Source of the DNA: Symbiodinium natans
Lineage: Eukaryota > Sar > Dinophyceae > Suessiales > Symbiodiniaceae
Length of the DNA stretch: 64,000 nucleotides
Direction: 5' to 3'
Assembly: GCA_905221605.1 (NCBI GenBank)
Contig: CAJNDS010000264.1
Span: 55,974-119,973, forward strand
Both the position numbers and the translations under genes were made by a program. The notes under the pieces are model-generated. The model saw only the letters and a list, made by a program, of their open reading frames with translations. It was not told the origin of the DNA and made no database searches. This document shows, piece by piece, positions 1-10,698 of this stretch (positions are counted from its first letter, which is position 1; every line of letters starts with the position of its first letter).

Positions 1-1688
1 CGAGTCTGCATAAGCTCGCTTCTGAGGAAGCAACACATCTTGAAGCTGTTGTCCGCGAAATTGCTAGTCCACGACTCCTGGTCGGGATTCTGGTCTGGGA
101 AAACTGGACGGTCGTCGGCTCCTGAATCGAGGCGTTCAAGTTGTGCGCTTTTGATTTGGCATCTTGCTGCATGTCTGCAGGCATCCAGAAATGCTGCTTC
201 GTCAACGAAATTCTGCTTGTCACTCATGATCGCAGCGGCAATAGCATCCGGTTGTCTTTTGACGTTGTCTTTCATCCTTTTGAAGATACCTTCCAGAGTT
301 GTGAAAAACACGAGGACTCGATGAAGCACTGCCTCAGGAGGAATGCCGCCAAATGGCACAAATGAGCCATCGTCATTGTAAATATACAAGAAGCCTCTGT
401 GAACTCGCAGATGTCTTTCGCCCTCGACCATCCAAAGTATTGTTGCAGCGTCTGCAAGTAAAAGCTTGCCCGACAAGTTTCTGTCGACCATGTAAGAAGC
501 AACCAGAATAAGTCGCTGCAACTCAACGCTGGTATCCGGATAGGCTACCTTCAATTGCAAGAGAGAATCCTGCGTTTTCTTGCGAATGTCATGCCGTGTG
601 TTTCTGACATCCCGAGGGTACGTGTCCAGCACAGTAGCTATGCAGTCGGCCGAGTCTCTGAAGATCTTCGAGAAACGCTGCAGGTGACTGTCAGCTCCCG
701 GCAAAAGACGCCTTTTCTTGGCACTGTGAGGCACCTCATCGTCTGCATTGTCTAAGAGCTTGCTCAACACCACCGCAGCGTCGTCGGAAAGTGGATCGCC
801 TGGACTCTCATGTGGAAGAACAACTGTGAAGGGCAGTGTGGGTTCTGGTTCTTCCGTTTGCTGCTGCTGATTTGCGTTGGTATCGCGACTCTTTTGTAGT
901 GCTTTGGAGAGCAAGAGATCACGTCTGATGCTCATAAGCTTTGTCACCGACTCCTGCATGTCTGGCACGTCGTCGATGAAACCTAGCGGAAGGTAGTTCG
1001 GATGTATGCACACAACGAGCATCCTTGCAACCTTGATCTCGTAATACTTCTCCAAGATCCACTTGTACACGTTCAGCTGCAGGCGATAGTGCTCTCCCTG
1101 ACAATCAGGGACAGTATCAAGCGGGCTTTTCATGAAATGTCCATAGCTGTTGTATTTCTCCCTCAACTTCGAGCTGCGCTTCCAGTCCACTAGAACGAAC
1201 TCGCCCCTATCCGGGAATCGCAAGACAAGGTCGATTGATCCTGCCAGATCTTCTTCTGGCGCATGAATGCACCACTCTGTTCTGTATGCTTGGACATCAC
1301 CGATCGTTCCAAGTACACGAATGGCTGCATGAAGCTCACCCTCCATGGGTCCTGGCATGATCTGATAGCCGTTCAGAAGGTTTTCCAACATCGCGTGCAT
1401 CCAAGTGCCAGCGTTTGCAGCATGGTCTCTCTGAACTTGCCACAAGTCCACGATCTCGCTGTCGTGCAGCATGAAACTGGACATAAGCTCTTCCCAATTG
1501 GCAAGATCAGCTCGACTTCTCTTGAAAAGATCACAAACGACTTTCAGATCCGGTTGGTCTTGTGTGAGTTCGTGGACAAGGTCCGCTTGATAAAAGCAAT
1601 CTTCTCCGGCAAGCATGGAAGCAATAAGCTTGAAATTGACGTCGTTGGCCACATACTCTTCCCTGGGCCATCGCGCTCCGGCCTTCAT
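1..1688 (-). CDS. PD-(D/E)XK nuclease-fold protein, C-terminus beyond window edge
   Basis: The frame is open for 562 codons from the first ATG (1688) to the left edge, so the C-terminus is missing. It is also open 28 codons further upstream to a TAG at 1773-1775, so an earlier start or 5' exon is possible. Visible motifs fit the PD-(D/E)XK exonuclease superfamily (Cas4/AddB-like): GTWMH at residues 94-98, D153 in AGSIDLV, D168-W-K170 in VLVDWKRS, and QLNVYK at 204-209. Residues about 240-340 are a polar, Gln-rich linker with a basic KKRR stretch. The remainder (about 350-562) is helical with no motif I can name. Such nucleases cut DNA ends and are often fused to helicases or primases in mobile elements; a helicase beyond the edge is only a guess. 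It is the last of a run of minus-strand genes. Family call fairly sure; biological role unknown. Confidence 0.72.
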   Translation of the reverse strand, partial: MKAGARWPREEYVANDVNFKLIASMLAGEDCFYQADLVHELTQDQPDLKVVCDLFKRSRADLANWEELMSSFMLHDSEIVDLWQVQRDHAANAGTWMHAMLENLLNGYQIMPGPMEGELHAAIRVLGTIGDVQAYRTEWCIHAPEEDLAGSIDLVLRFPDRGEFVLVDWKRSSKLREKYNSYGHFMKSPLDTVPDCQGEHYRLQLNVYKWILEKYYEIKVARMLVVCIHPNYLPLGFIDDVPDMQESVTKLMSIRRDLLLSKALQKSRDTNANQQQQTEEPEPTLPFTVVLPHESPGDPLSDDAAVVLSKLLDNADDEVPHSAKKRRLLPGADSHLQRFSKIFRDSADCIATVLDTYPRDVRNTRHDIRKKTQDSLLQLKVAYPDTSVELQRLILVASYMVDRNLSGKLLLADAATILWMVEGERHLRVHRGFLYIYNDDGSFVPFGGIPPEAVLHRVLVFFTTLEGIFKRMKDNVKRQPDAIAAAIMSDKQNFVDEAAFLDACRHAARCQIKSAQLERLDSGADDRPVFPDQNPDQESWTSNFADNSFKMCCFLRSELMQT

Positions 1689-1775
1689 CTTCACTATCGC
1701 ATCAGATGAGTCGAACTCCTGAGAATATTCATGTAGCAGTCCAGTGACCTCAGCTTGTACACTATTGCAAAACTA

Positions 1776-2366
1776 CATTACCTTCGTTGCGTGATATTTT
1801 TGTTACATTTACATGTGCTAATCTACAGCCCGGGGACACTGCATCCGATAGCGGAGTCGTTGCAGAAATACTTGTGACCGTCTGGCTCGAAGCGCAAAGC
1901 TTTATCATGTTGATGTGGATTGATGGTGGATAAATCAGTTCGCGCTTGTAAAAAAAAGGTTGTGGCTGTCCCAGGGTCTGATGGCATGTGAAACACAGGC
2001 GTGATCGGATCGCGACAAAGAACTGCTCCGACTATGCGTCCCATGAGACCAGTCCATCCTCCTTCAAGACTATAATTAAACTAATAAGCGAAGGCGACAG
2101 TATACAACGCAACGAATGTGTTAAGACAATCTGGATCATTGCAACACTGTCCTTCTCCGTAAACAGAAGCTTCAACGTCCATCGCCAGGCTCTCCGCATC
2201 GTCCGACGCACCCCCAAGGAAGTCATCTGCTAAGGCTTCCGCCGCCAAGGCATCCTGCGTGTGTTTTTTTATTCAACAGCATGAATACTCGCGGCTAGTT
2301 CACATTGTTGTTGTTTTTTTTTATGCTTGTTTGCTAAAGAATGAACAAAACATAAACTGTTTTAAG
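1776..2366. other. Intergenic stretch, no gene recognised
   Basis: About 590 bases between the nuclease-fold gene and the stop of the F-box gene. Only short frames without family resemblance and a few T runs are visible. It may contain 5' exon or promoter sequence of the nuclease gene, but nothing specific can be supported. Confidence 0.5.
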
Positions 2367-3980
2367 TTAAGACGAAGCATCAACATGATCATTGCCGTAT
2401 TGCTTGGAACGTCGTTCTTGCTCTATGGCCAAGAATAAATGCAGACGCAGGGCAAAGCTCAATGCAATGCTTTGCCATTCCAGTGAGTTCCCGAACTCTG
2501 CTGGATGTGGCAAACCTTCAAGAACTCTGAGTCGGCAAGAATCGAGCTTGCAAAGTTCATGCAGAAAATGAAACAGGATAGTATTCTTGTCTTGTGCCAA
2601 GAATGCTATGATGTTTCGAGCCCTGTACATCACCTGCTCCCATTGGCGCTTGCCCACACGCAGTCTTTCCTGTGGATCAGGGAGCAAGTCGACAGCTGAT
2701 GGCATGCGGTCAAACAACGCAGTGTTCTGCCTGAATATCTTGGCAACCACGCCCACGTGCTTCAAGTCAGACCATTCGGTCCAGGCATTTGTTTTGTAAT
2801 AGGCGGCTGCGTTCACGTACGGCAAGTTCTGACTGCTGCCACCAACGAAGTCCATCAACTGACTTGGACAGTTAGGACACCTTCTCGCAGGTGAATGCTG
2901 CACGTGACCCTGGCATATCCAGGTCATGCATAAAGGACACACTGCCCAGCGGGGCCTGTTGAGATTGTATTCTCTTCGACACATTGCACATTGAATCTGT
3001 GCATGCAGCTGAACCATAGAGGGCAAAGGTTTAAAAGTTGCAGCTGCGTGAGTTGTCGGAGAGGATGCGGAAATCCACACAAACAGTTGGGCCAAGGGCG
3101 ACACGCTGTCCTCGTGTCCATCCAACAGTCGAGCACGAGAAACTCCGACGTTGTCTATGGACAGTTCCAACATGCGCTGATGCCAGATCACACTAAATTT
3201 ATGTGGACGATTCGGCTGAATTTCAGCACGTCGCCCAGCGTGTGGGACTGGAGGCTGGCTGTTCATACTTGCGGAAACAGTACAGTTGTCCTGAAACACA
3301 TTGTCAATGCGAAAGAAAGCGGCGGGTCTGATCACTCGCCATTGTCGGACGCCTATATACAAGCCCTTGATGTTCGCTGGCAGTGTGATTTCAAAGCTTG
3401 CGCAACCCATCAACGGCCCGTCTGACTGAAAGCTGAAGAAATTGCTGTTCGCTTGAAACTGAGGAACGTTTTCATAGTTCCACTCCAAAAGAAATCTTTC
3501 TGGAAAGTCGTGTAGCATAGCCAGTTGACGCAGACTGAAAGTTACCATTCCTGCCGCAGTATATGCTCTTCTCATGGCACGCAGCTTCGCCGGATCGTCG
3601 AACTCTGGGACGTTCATGGAGATCGTTTTGTTGCGCCAGTACGTTACACTTCTCACAGCCATGAACAAGTGCTTGCATGTCGCTGCAAGTGATCTCGAGT
3701 AGTCATAAGAGAAGAACATGCCTGGCAACATGCTGAGTATGTCGTCGTGGAAACTGCCTCCATGGTAATCTTCTTGTTGCTGAAACGAGCGCGATCTCCT
3801 CCATCGTGATGTCCTCAAGTTAGCCACTTGAAAAGCTTGTTGGCTTGTTTTTGACAAAGAATAACCGTTAGAACATGTACACTCAAAGCTGCCTTGTTTG
3901 TGTAGCATCATTGACACTGGTCGTACACGCAAGCGACGCTGACACGCTGTTGCGCCGTGACCACCTGCATGTGCATGCAA
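2367..3980 (-). CDS. F-box / SPRY-like / zinc-finger protein
   Basis: A 537-residue open frame. Residues about 78-115 (DDILSMLPGMFF...LAATCKHLF) look like an F-box: Leu-Pro followed by a helix with CK.L. Residues about 180-310 have the short beta-strand and Trp pattern of a SPRY-type domain (FFSFQSDG, IKGLYIGV, KFSVIWHQ, LELSIDNVG). Residues 331-371 form a Cys/His zinc module: CAMC, CPLC, C-x-G-H and CPNC. F-box proteins are substrate receptors of SCF ubiquitin ligases, with SPRY-type domains as substrate readers; RING-like fingers also act in ubiquitin transfer. This protein combines such modules, so a role in ubiquitin tagging is inferred, not shown. The first 60 residues are low in order and may be 5' UTR or intron, so a later Met may be the true start. 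It follows the same orientation as its neighbours. Confidence 0.6.
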   Translation of the reverse strand: MHAHAGGHGATACQRRLRVRPVSMMLHKQGSFECTCSNGYSLSKTSQQAFQVANLRTSRWRRSRSFQQQEDYHGGSFHDDILSMLPGMFFSYDYSRSLAATCKHLFMAVRSVTYWRNKTISMNVPEFDDPAKLRAMRRAYTAAGMVTFSLRQLAMLHDFPERFLLEWNYENVPQFQANSNFFSFQSDGPLMGCASFEITLPANIKGLYIGVRQWRVIRPAAFFRIDNVFQDNCTVSASMNSQPPVPHAGRRAEIQPNRPHKFSVIWHQRMLELSIDNVGVSRARLLDGHEDSVSPLAQLFVWISASSPTTHAAATFKPLPSMVQLHAQIQCAMCRREYNLNRPRWAVCPLCMTWICQGHVQHSPARRCPNCPSQLMDFVGGSSQNLPYVNAAAYYKTNAWTEWSDLKHVGVVAKIFRQNTALFDRMPSAVDLLPDPQERLRVGKRQWEQVMYRARNIIAFLAQDKNTILFHFLHELCKLDSCRLRVLEGLPHPAEFGNSLEWQSIALSFALRLHLFLAIEQERRSKQYGNDHVDASS

Positions 3981-4073
3981 CCATATGTCTCACAGCAACT
4001 TGTATTTAAAACAACACTGTAGCGAACAACGACTTCAGTTTGATGTCGCGACGGATTCTACCTGCGTGAAGCT

Positions 4074-4175
4074 ATGGAGGCACGCCTGCGTACGTTGAGC
4101 TTCTCAGTTTCCGGCGAAGAAGACGCAGCAGTCTCGTCGTCAAAGCACCTCGCAGCGGACACAGCATCGAGCACG
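4074..4175 (+). CDS. Candidate first exon of a divergent plus-strand gene
   Basis: ATG at 4074 opens exactly 34 codons (start MEARLRTLSF) and is followed by a consensus donor GTATGT at 4176. The segment lies just upstream of the F-box gene in the opposite direction. No plus-strand continuation could be identified, because the next 1.4 kb is better explained by minus-strand coding. It may be chance; it is listed because exon length and donor agree. Confidence 0.25.
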
Positions 4176-4181
4176 GTATGT

Positions 4182-4562
4182 TTAACTTGCCTCTGAAGAG
4201 TCACGCTGCCTTTGCCTGGTGGAGTAGATGTACTCCTTCAGCATGTTCCGGGCATCGTCCACATTGTCCGACCAGAAAATCCATTTGAGCTCGGGGTAGT
4301 ACAAAAAAACACCCGGAACCTGCCCGCGAAATCCCATCGTTTCCAGAAGTGGATGCTGCGAGAGAAGTTCGCGCTCAGTAAGGCAATTGGACTGCGCACG
4401 ACTGTGGAACTCAAATTCCACACTCGCGCTATCCGCTCGTCTACGCACGACTGAATGCAAACCGTTTCGCGCCACGCTCATCTCCAAGTGTGCTGCCGAA
4501 TCCATTGGAGTGAACCGCTTCGGGATCTTATAGTTCGGAACATCCATGACCTGACGTGACAC
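4182..4562 (-). CDS. Hypothetical protein or 3' exon, helix-rich C-terminus
   Basis: A 126-residue frame. Its C-terminal half (HPLLETMGFRGQVP, FLYYPELKWIFWSDN, ARNMLKEYIY) has the aromatic and amphipathic pattern of a folded domain. The family is not recognised. It overlaps, in another frame, the Cys-rich frame 4528-4833 and may be its continuation after a splice or frameshift. It could be the last exon of the gene whose parts lie at 4.5-5.8 kb. Confidence 0.4.
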   Translation of the reverse strand: MSRQVMDVPNYKIPKRFTPMDSAAHLEMSVARNGLHSVVRRRADSASVEFEFHSRAQSNCLTERELLSQHPLLETMGFRGQVPGVFLYYPELKWIFWSDNVDDARNMLKEYIYSTRQRQRDSSEAS

Positions 4563-4833
4563 ACGTTACATGCAAGATTTTATGGGCGCGTTCAGCGCCG
4601 CATAAGTTGCACTTGGCGGCTTTGCCTTCTTCGGTGGCGAGAAACTTTTTGTCGATGTCGCAGATCTTGCATTGTCCTTCTTGCTGCAGCACGTGTCGAA
4701 GTAAATATACTGAATGACATGTTACAAATTGCGTTCGCAGCCTGCGTTGGTGACGTTGATTTACATCGAGAAGACTGTGCATGTTCCTGCAGATATCGAG
4801 CAGACGCCATTGAGCTTCGTCCAAGGTACACAT
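4528..4833 (-). CDS. Cys-rich zinc-binding fragment
   Basis: A 101-codon frame whose middle carries two CxxC pairs (QCKICDIDKKF and KCNLCGAE) followed by an H-x-T-C, a typical zinc-ribbon arrangement. It starts MCTLDEAQWRLLDICRNMHS, which reads like coding helix. The frame ends in non-conserved-looking sequence at the overlap with 4182-4562, suggesting a splice junction or a frameshift there. The family is unknown. It probably belongs to the same decayed or multi-exon gene as the pieces at 4.9-5.8 kb. Confidence 0.4.
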   Translation of the reverse strand: MCTLDEAQWRLLDICRNMHSLLDVNQRHQRRLRTQFVTCHSVYLLRHVLQQEGQCKICDIDKKFLATEEGKAAKCNLCGAERAHKILHVTCVTSGHGCSEL

Positions 4834-5111
4834 CTTATGGACAAGAAGAAAACTATACAGAGATCATGTTCCGACTGAGCATCAGAGACCTGATTGCTAG
4901 TCGCCGGTGTCGCAGACGAATCCTCAGAGAAATAGGCCTGCGATGCACAGAATGTTGCTGCGAGTACATGCTTTCAGTACAAAAAAAGCGCTGCGAGTTC
5001 TGGCCTCCATAAAGCCGGGAATCTCGAAAACATCACGCAGAGTGTGCGGTCGCCTCACGTTTCCTTGTATCTCGCCGCCAGAGGAAATCAGGTCCCGATG
5101 AAGCATTTCCT

Positions 5112-5624
5112 TCATCCACCGCCTGATTCCAGCTGGTTAGAGTGTGGACACGGCCTGTTGTCTAGGCGTCGACTGAGGGACATCGAGCAGGTGCCGCAAG
5201 AGCATCTCGCAGACAAGCGACTCAAGACCCGAACCAGGCATGTCCTTCGCGTGATTGTCGACAGTTTCCACAGCGGCGAGTTCCTTCCAGAGAAAGAGTT
5301 TAAGCTTACAACGAAGACAATGGTAAGGACAGCCTCCAGGCGGAAAACTGCGTCAGCGCTGCTGGGATTGACGTAAATTTTGCCAGAGATGGGACAACTC
5401 TCGCAGAACGCCTGATCATCACACTGCGATTCTTGTGAGCAGGACACAATCATTGAATTACTAGCCTCCAGCTCCTCGTCAAAGAAAGCAGGCTCCCACT
5501 CGTGTCGCCGCTTTCCGAAATTAATAGAAAGCTCATCGTCAAGCCAGCGAAGAGCTATGAAGTGCCCCTGCGTGCCGATAACGTACTCTCCAGGCTGAGT
5601 GATGATAGTCTTCTTCACGAGCAC
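5112..5624 (-). pseudogene. Frame-disrupted zinc-binding gene segment
   Basis: The frame from 5624 reads well (VIGTQGHFIALRW, then CDDQAFCESCPISGKIYVN) up to about 5345. Beyond that the original frame turns non-coding, while the +1 frame continues convincingly as FPPGGCPYHCLRCKLKLFLW and on to a TAA at 5137-5139. After that TAA the same frame stays coding-like for another 60 codons. CESC, CPYHC and CLRC look like one zinc-binding module split by a one-base shift. Either this is a decayed copy with one frameshift and one stop, or a splice pattern I cannot resolve; intervals of about 20 bases seem too short for introns. The family is not recognised; the Cys spacing recalls treble-clef or ribbon modules. 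Confidence 0.45.
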
Positions 5625-5682
5625 TAGTGCCTTCCTTGGATTGTGGTTGTTTGCAGTGTTTTACGATAACCGTTAGTTTTCA

Positions 5683-5835
5683 GTGGAGTTGCTGAAAAGG
5701 CTGCAGGATGGCGTTGCCATCAGCCATGGCCCACAGTGGACCGTCCCGACTGTACGTCGCTTTGATCCCATGGGCATGAAAGCAGTCCACCAAGCACACG
5801 TCCTCGAACTTCTCTTTGCCTGGGCTGTAAACGAT
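5683..5835 (-). CDS. Probable exon upstream of the 5.1-5.6 kb gene
   Basis: An open minus frame reading ...KFEDVCLVDCFHAHGI and ...GPLWAMADGNAILQPF looks like real coding. It ends in TGA at 5680-5682, but candidate acceptors just 5' of 5624 would join it to LVKKTIITQPGEYVIG. A further short coding-like piece (NSCRKRIMRILDQILWCD) sits at about 5881-5951. There is no ATG in the piece itself. I read these as exons of one minus-strand gene with the Cys-rich parts downstream. The family is unknown. Confidence 0.4.
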
Positions 5836-6309
5836 ATTTCTTAAAGTCAGTAGCTTGCAACGATAATGATATAGTCAAGACTCGTGTGACGCGTCGCACC
5901 ACAGTATCTGATCGAGAATACGCATGATGCGCTTACGGCAAGAGTTGCGCATGGAGAATCAGTACACCTCGCCGCCGTCGTCGAGGAATGTTTAGTCGGA
6001 CGTGGAATGAATTTCTTCCTGGTTGTCAGGTGATGTTTTTCTTGTGGAGTCGACGCATGTACGTCACGCAGTCCTCTCCGCGCAAAGCCTTTGTACCAAG
6101 CGTTGCGGGCCAGCGAAGTCCAGGATGGCATGTCCTGCTGCGACTGCGAATCTTCGGCATCTACATGATGTTTTGTTTGTGACTACATAATGGCCTCTGA
6201 TAAAACGACTTTCTTCGTGCTGCGCCAGCTTGTACAGATTGCCTTGGCCGGCTTGGCACCTAGCGAGCAGTTGCGGCAGATATTTTCATCGACTCGAGCG
6301 TCTTCTCGT

Positions 6310-6960
6310 CGCAGAACCCAATCTGAACTTCTGTGATTTTATTGGAATGTGTCAAGTATGCAGGATTCAAGCGTTAAATGTAAGTCTCGAAACATGTCCT
6401 TTGCTCCAGCAAACTGAAGATCTCCTCGTCGAGCTTGTCACCTAGCAAGCACTTGCGCCAATCATTGAATTCGACTTGCTGTGTTTTGTAAGTCCAGAAT
6501 CCAATCTGAACTTCTGTGATTTTATTATAATGTGTCAAGTATGCAGGATTCAAGCGTTAAATGTAAGTCTCGAAACATGCCATTTGCTCCAGCAAACTGA
6601 AGATCTCCTCGTCGAGCTTGTCACCTAGCAAGCACTTGTGCCTATCACTGAATGCAGAATCCAATCTGAACTTTTTTTTTATAATGTGTCAATTATGCAG
6701 GATTCAAGCGTTAAATGTAAGTCTCGAAACAAGTCCTTTGCTCCGGCAGATTGATGATCTCCTCGTCGAGCTTGTCACCTAGCAAGCACTTCTGCTAATC
6801 ATTTAACTCGACTTCAGTGTCTTCTAAGTTTAGAATCCAATGTGAGCTTCTATGATTTTATTAAGACGTGTCAAGTATGCAATATTAAACCGTTAAATGT
6901 AAGTCTCGAAACATGTCCTTTGCTTCGGCAATCTGAAGATCTTGTCGTCGACATCGGAAT
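6310..6960. repeat. Four-copy tandem repeat, unit about 165-185 bp
   Basis: Copies start near 6310, 6494, 6655 and 6830, each opening with AGAATCCAATCTGAACTTCT or a close variant and sharing an internal block around TAAGTCTCGAAACATGTC. Units differ by substitutions and small indels, and each contains stops in all frames, so this is a minisatellite rather than repeated coding sequence. Confidence 0.8.
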
Positions 6961-9789
6961 TCTTCACAGCCTCAGACCTTCAGGGCAAGAACTAGTACAA
7001 TGAGGCAAGGCAACGATTATCACAAATGTAACTAGTAAGCTGTATTCAACAGACTGGCGTCCATAACTTCCAGGTAGATGTGTTGTTGACTGTCTGCCTT
7101 GGACGAATGACATTGCACTAGGCTTTAACATGTGGAGCACGTGACGTAACGAGGTTCGCGCTCGATGTGGATTAGCTTTTCGATGCTGGGGCTGCTGATC
7201 TGATCGGACCTGACGCAGCTGCAGTGATACACTAACAAAGATGATATCTTAAAGTCACACGTTCGCGATGAAATAACTATAGCAAAGTCACCTGAACAAG
7301 TGCCAGTGATAGATTGCCGCAATCCTCAGTTGTTTAAACAATCAACAGGTTACGTAGATACAGCGCGCGATCTCGCAATCGAGTGGATGACTCGACGTTG
7401 ATGAGCCGCTGCGTCTGTACCGGGCAGTCGTCACAGGCCCTGCTCATGCATGGAATACTAAGTGCGCAGAAGTAAACACGTACTCACAGGCGAGTATACT
7501 AGGTCAACGACTCGTCAAACGAGCTGGCCGCAGAGTCAAGAATCTCGTGATTGGTCCTGGCACACACTAACTCACACGACATCAACGACTATTGTATAGC
7601 CGGGCAGTCGTCACAGACACTGCTCTTGCATGGAATAGTAAGTGCGCAGAAGTAAACACGTGTCACAAGCAAAGGCACAGCGAGTGTACTGGGTCAACGA
7701 CTCGCTAAACGAGCTGGCCGCAGAGTCAAGAATCTCGTGATTGGTCCTGGCACGCAATAACTCACACGACATTAACTACTATTGTATAGCGTAGTAACTT
7801 GTACGGCAGACGTACTCTCAAACAAATCTATAAGGAGCATGCTGAGTCCACAACTTGGCAGACGAGTTCGCCGTAGGATGAGGAATCTTGTGCTTAGTCC
7901 TGCGACGTACTAATTCGCACGACGCCAAAGACTATTATATAGCGCAGTGTTTTTGTACGAATGCTCCTCTTCAGGCGACCTGCTGGATCGATGTACCCTG
8001 ACACAAGAACTCAAATAAAGCAGGAACGAATAACTAATCAAGTTCCACAGTAAGCATGAAGCATTTGCTTTGCTTCTTCGTCGTCTGCTTTTTTTGTTCC
8101 GACCTTAGGAATTCTAAAGATTTGTGATAAGCATGCGGAGCTTCTGATTACCAGGCACGATGAGTGGCTGGTCGTCAACGACTTTCGTAAGCACGAACCT
8201 GAGACAGCGGTTTGAAGTCAAAAATGTCTGGCATAATGCGCAAATTATCAGAGTGATCATACGACTCTGCGACTCTAAGTGCACGTATGTAAGGGCTGCA
8301 CTCCTTTAAAAACTGCTTGGGCGTGATCACGGCGTCGGACTTCCTCGATAGCTTTTTTTTGAACGCAATATCTAAGTGCTATGCCCGAGCGTTAAGAACG
8401 TCGAAGTGGCAAGGCCTATAGCACGCAGACTAGCTGAGCACTGAACACGTCGCTTCGCCAGCGAGGTACACGCACCATGCATCCTTGATGTCTTGAACAT
8501 ATATATATATATGTGGAAGACGCAAGTATATTGCCATTAAAATCTAAGCAACCGTTGCGGGATGAAGTCTGGCCCAAGGACTCAGTCTTCAACCTCAATG
8601 CATAAAAGATTTATATTGATTGAATAGAGTACACAATTAATAGTCGTCGTAACCCTTCGTCACCGTCATCCTCACAAAGCCATGGCATAGAAGACCAGCG
8701 CATGCTTGCCGACCTTGGTCTCAAGCTAATTGTGTACTACGAAAAGTGTTTACTCAATACTGACTATGTTTGCAATGCGTCCGCGAGGCAGGTGTTGTAC
8801 GGAAAGTGCCGCCTCAGCTTTTTTATTTCGGCTTGAGGTGATAACGTCACGCATTCAATAAGCATCGTACGCATGCAGGGAACACATCCTCGCGCGATGG
8901 CCGCCGCCTCGTGTTAACAATATGCACAACATAGCGCGTGCGTGTGCGTGCCGAAAATGCGAACAAGTAGCTGAATGGAAGGTTGTTCTTTGGCACAAGC
9001 TGCTCGAGCTTTTAATGTTGCGGTCACGCAGCGATTCAAGTCATGCTCTGATATAGCTTTTCAGGAAGACATCTGACTCGGTAAATGTTATATCATATAT
9101 GTGAGCATGCCACATGAAGGCTATGCAAGTGGCAGATACATAAGAAAACAAGACGCAGCGGACAAAATAGCATGAATTTTACGTATGTCTTCAAATAAAT
9201 CGAACGACGTGGGCTCTTTGAATTTTCTGGAGGCTTTCTGAAAAGCGTCAGAGGACCTATTAGACTATAACACTTACATATGAATTTGAAACATTAAAGT
9301 GAATATTGAATAAAACATGCGCTTAAAAATACACATTAAAAGTACACATGTATTGAATATCTCTCCAGATAGAGGCAAATGATCATATTGCTTTCGAATG
9401 AATATACGGTTCTGCGACGCAGGTACAATAGCTTTAACAAAGGTTGTGCTTTTATTGCAATGCTGTATTTTCATGCAAGGCTTCGTCTAAGCAAGTACAT
9501 GTGTTGTTTTCGCAAGAATAATTGTTACTGCGTTTAAATCTGTTGCATACTGAGTGTGTTTTGTGCTTGTTGTTAACTTTGCATTCGCGGTGCTTCCTAA
9601 ACATAAACTGTTAAATTTATCTCACCAGAGCCACAATGAAGATGAAGCACTTCGTTCGTTGTCCTCGCACATCACGCAATGCAGTTGCCGATTCACTCAC
9701 AAGCGTGGCTTCAGCAAATCCGCCAAAAACCTCAATGTGCTTCTAATTCTTACGCGAGTTGTGTACAACTACTTTCATGTTTTTTTTGC
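6961..9789. other. Gene-poor stretch with one tandem repeat
   Basis: Nearly 2.8 kb without any frame that resembles a protein. It includes the tandem repeat at 7421-7960, an (AT)n run at about 8500-8516 and an AT-rich part at 9.27-9.5 kb. The longest frames (60-80 codons) have no family resemblance and I regard them as chance. No RNA gene was recognised. Confidence 0.5.
7421..7960. repeat. Tandem repeat of about 180 bp, three copies
   Basis: The unit starts CGGGCAGTCGTCACAG at 7421 and again at 7601 (period 180), with a third, strongly diverged copy from about 7786. Shared blocks include GAGCTGGCCGCAGAGTCAAG and GACTATTGTATAG. There is no open frame. Confidence 0.78.
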
Positions 9790-10698
9790 GTGAATCACAT
9801 GTTGCAATTGGGGTTGCTCATAGCTGCAGTCTGAGTCACGCTCACCTCTCCTTCTCGAACACGTAGCAGTTCTTGCCTGCTGAATCACACAGTAGGCGAC
9901 GTGAGCTGTAGTTCATTGCGTGCTTTAATCTTCAGCTTGCGAGCGGCAGGAAGAGTGCAGACTCGCTTTTAGCTCATGGACAAGCTTCTAGGACTCGAGT
10001 CAGGCAGCCGACTGTCCTGAATCACATGCTGCAATTAGGGGTTGCTCATAGCTGCAGTCTGAGTCACGCTCACCTCTCCTTCTCGAACACGTAGCAGTTC
10101 TTGCCTGCTGAATCACACAGTAGGCGACGTGAGCTGTAGTTCACTGCGTGCTTTAATCTTCAGCTTGCGAGCGGCAGGAAGAGTGCAGACTCGCTTTTAG
10201 CTCATGAACAAGCTTCTAGGACTCGAGTCAGGCAGCCGACTGTCCTGAATCACATGCTGCAATTGGGGTTGCTCATAGCTGCAGTCTGAGTCACGCTCAC
10301 CTCTCCTTCTCGAACACGTAGCAGTTCTTGCCTGTTAAATCACACAGTAGGCGACGTGAGCTGTAGTTCACTGCGTGCTTTAATCTTCAGCTTGCGAGCG
10401 GCAGGAAGAGTGCAGACTCGCTTTTAGCTCATGAACAAGCTTCTAGGACTCGAGTCAGGCAGCCGACTGTCCTGAATCACATTCTGCAATTGGGGTTGCT
10501 CGTAGCTGCAGTCTGAGTCACGCTCACCTCTCCTTCTCGAACACGTAGCAGTTCTTGCCTGTTAAATCACACAGTAGGCGACGTGAGCTGTAGTTCACTG
10601 CGTGCTTTAATCTTCAGCTTGCGAGCGGCAGGAAGAGTGCAGACTCGCTTTTAGCTCATGGACAAGCTTCTGCGACTCGAGTCAAGCAGCCGACTGTC
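9790..10698. repeat. Four-copy 227-bp tandem array carrying an exon-like segment
   Basis: Copies begin at 9790, 10017, 10245 and 10472 (periods 227, 228, 227) and are nearly identical. The right edge of the last copy runs into the 3' end of the zinc-finger gene at 10682-11329: its final coding bases are part of the unit. On the minus strand each unit holds a 70-base segment (NYSSRRLLCDSAGKNCYV in translation) between an AG and a consensus GTGAGC donor; copies 3 and 4 differ here only by substitutions that keep the frame. Read as a tandem duplication of the gene's 3' end including one possible exon. Confidence 0.8.

Noticed and set aside
5326-5350. 25-base GT...AG interval that might be a tiny intron in the zinc-binding gene
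   Set aside because: Removing it does not restore the downstream Cys-rich frame; a single-base frameshift does.
6310-7960. CRISPR-like array
   Set aside because: Units of 165-185 bp diverge along their whole length with no short constant repeat and variable spacers, and the genome is eukaryotic.
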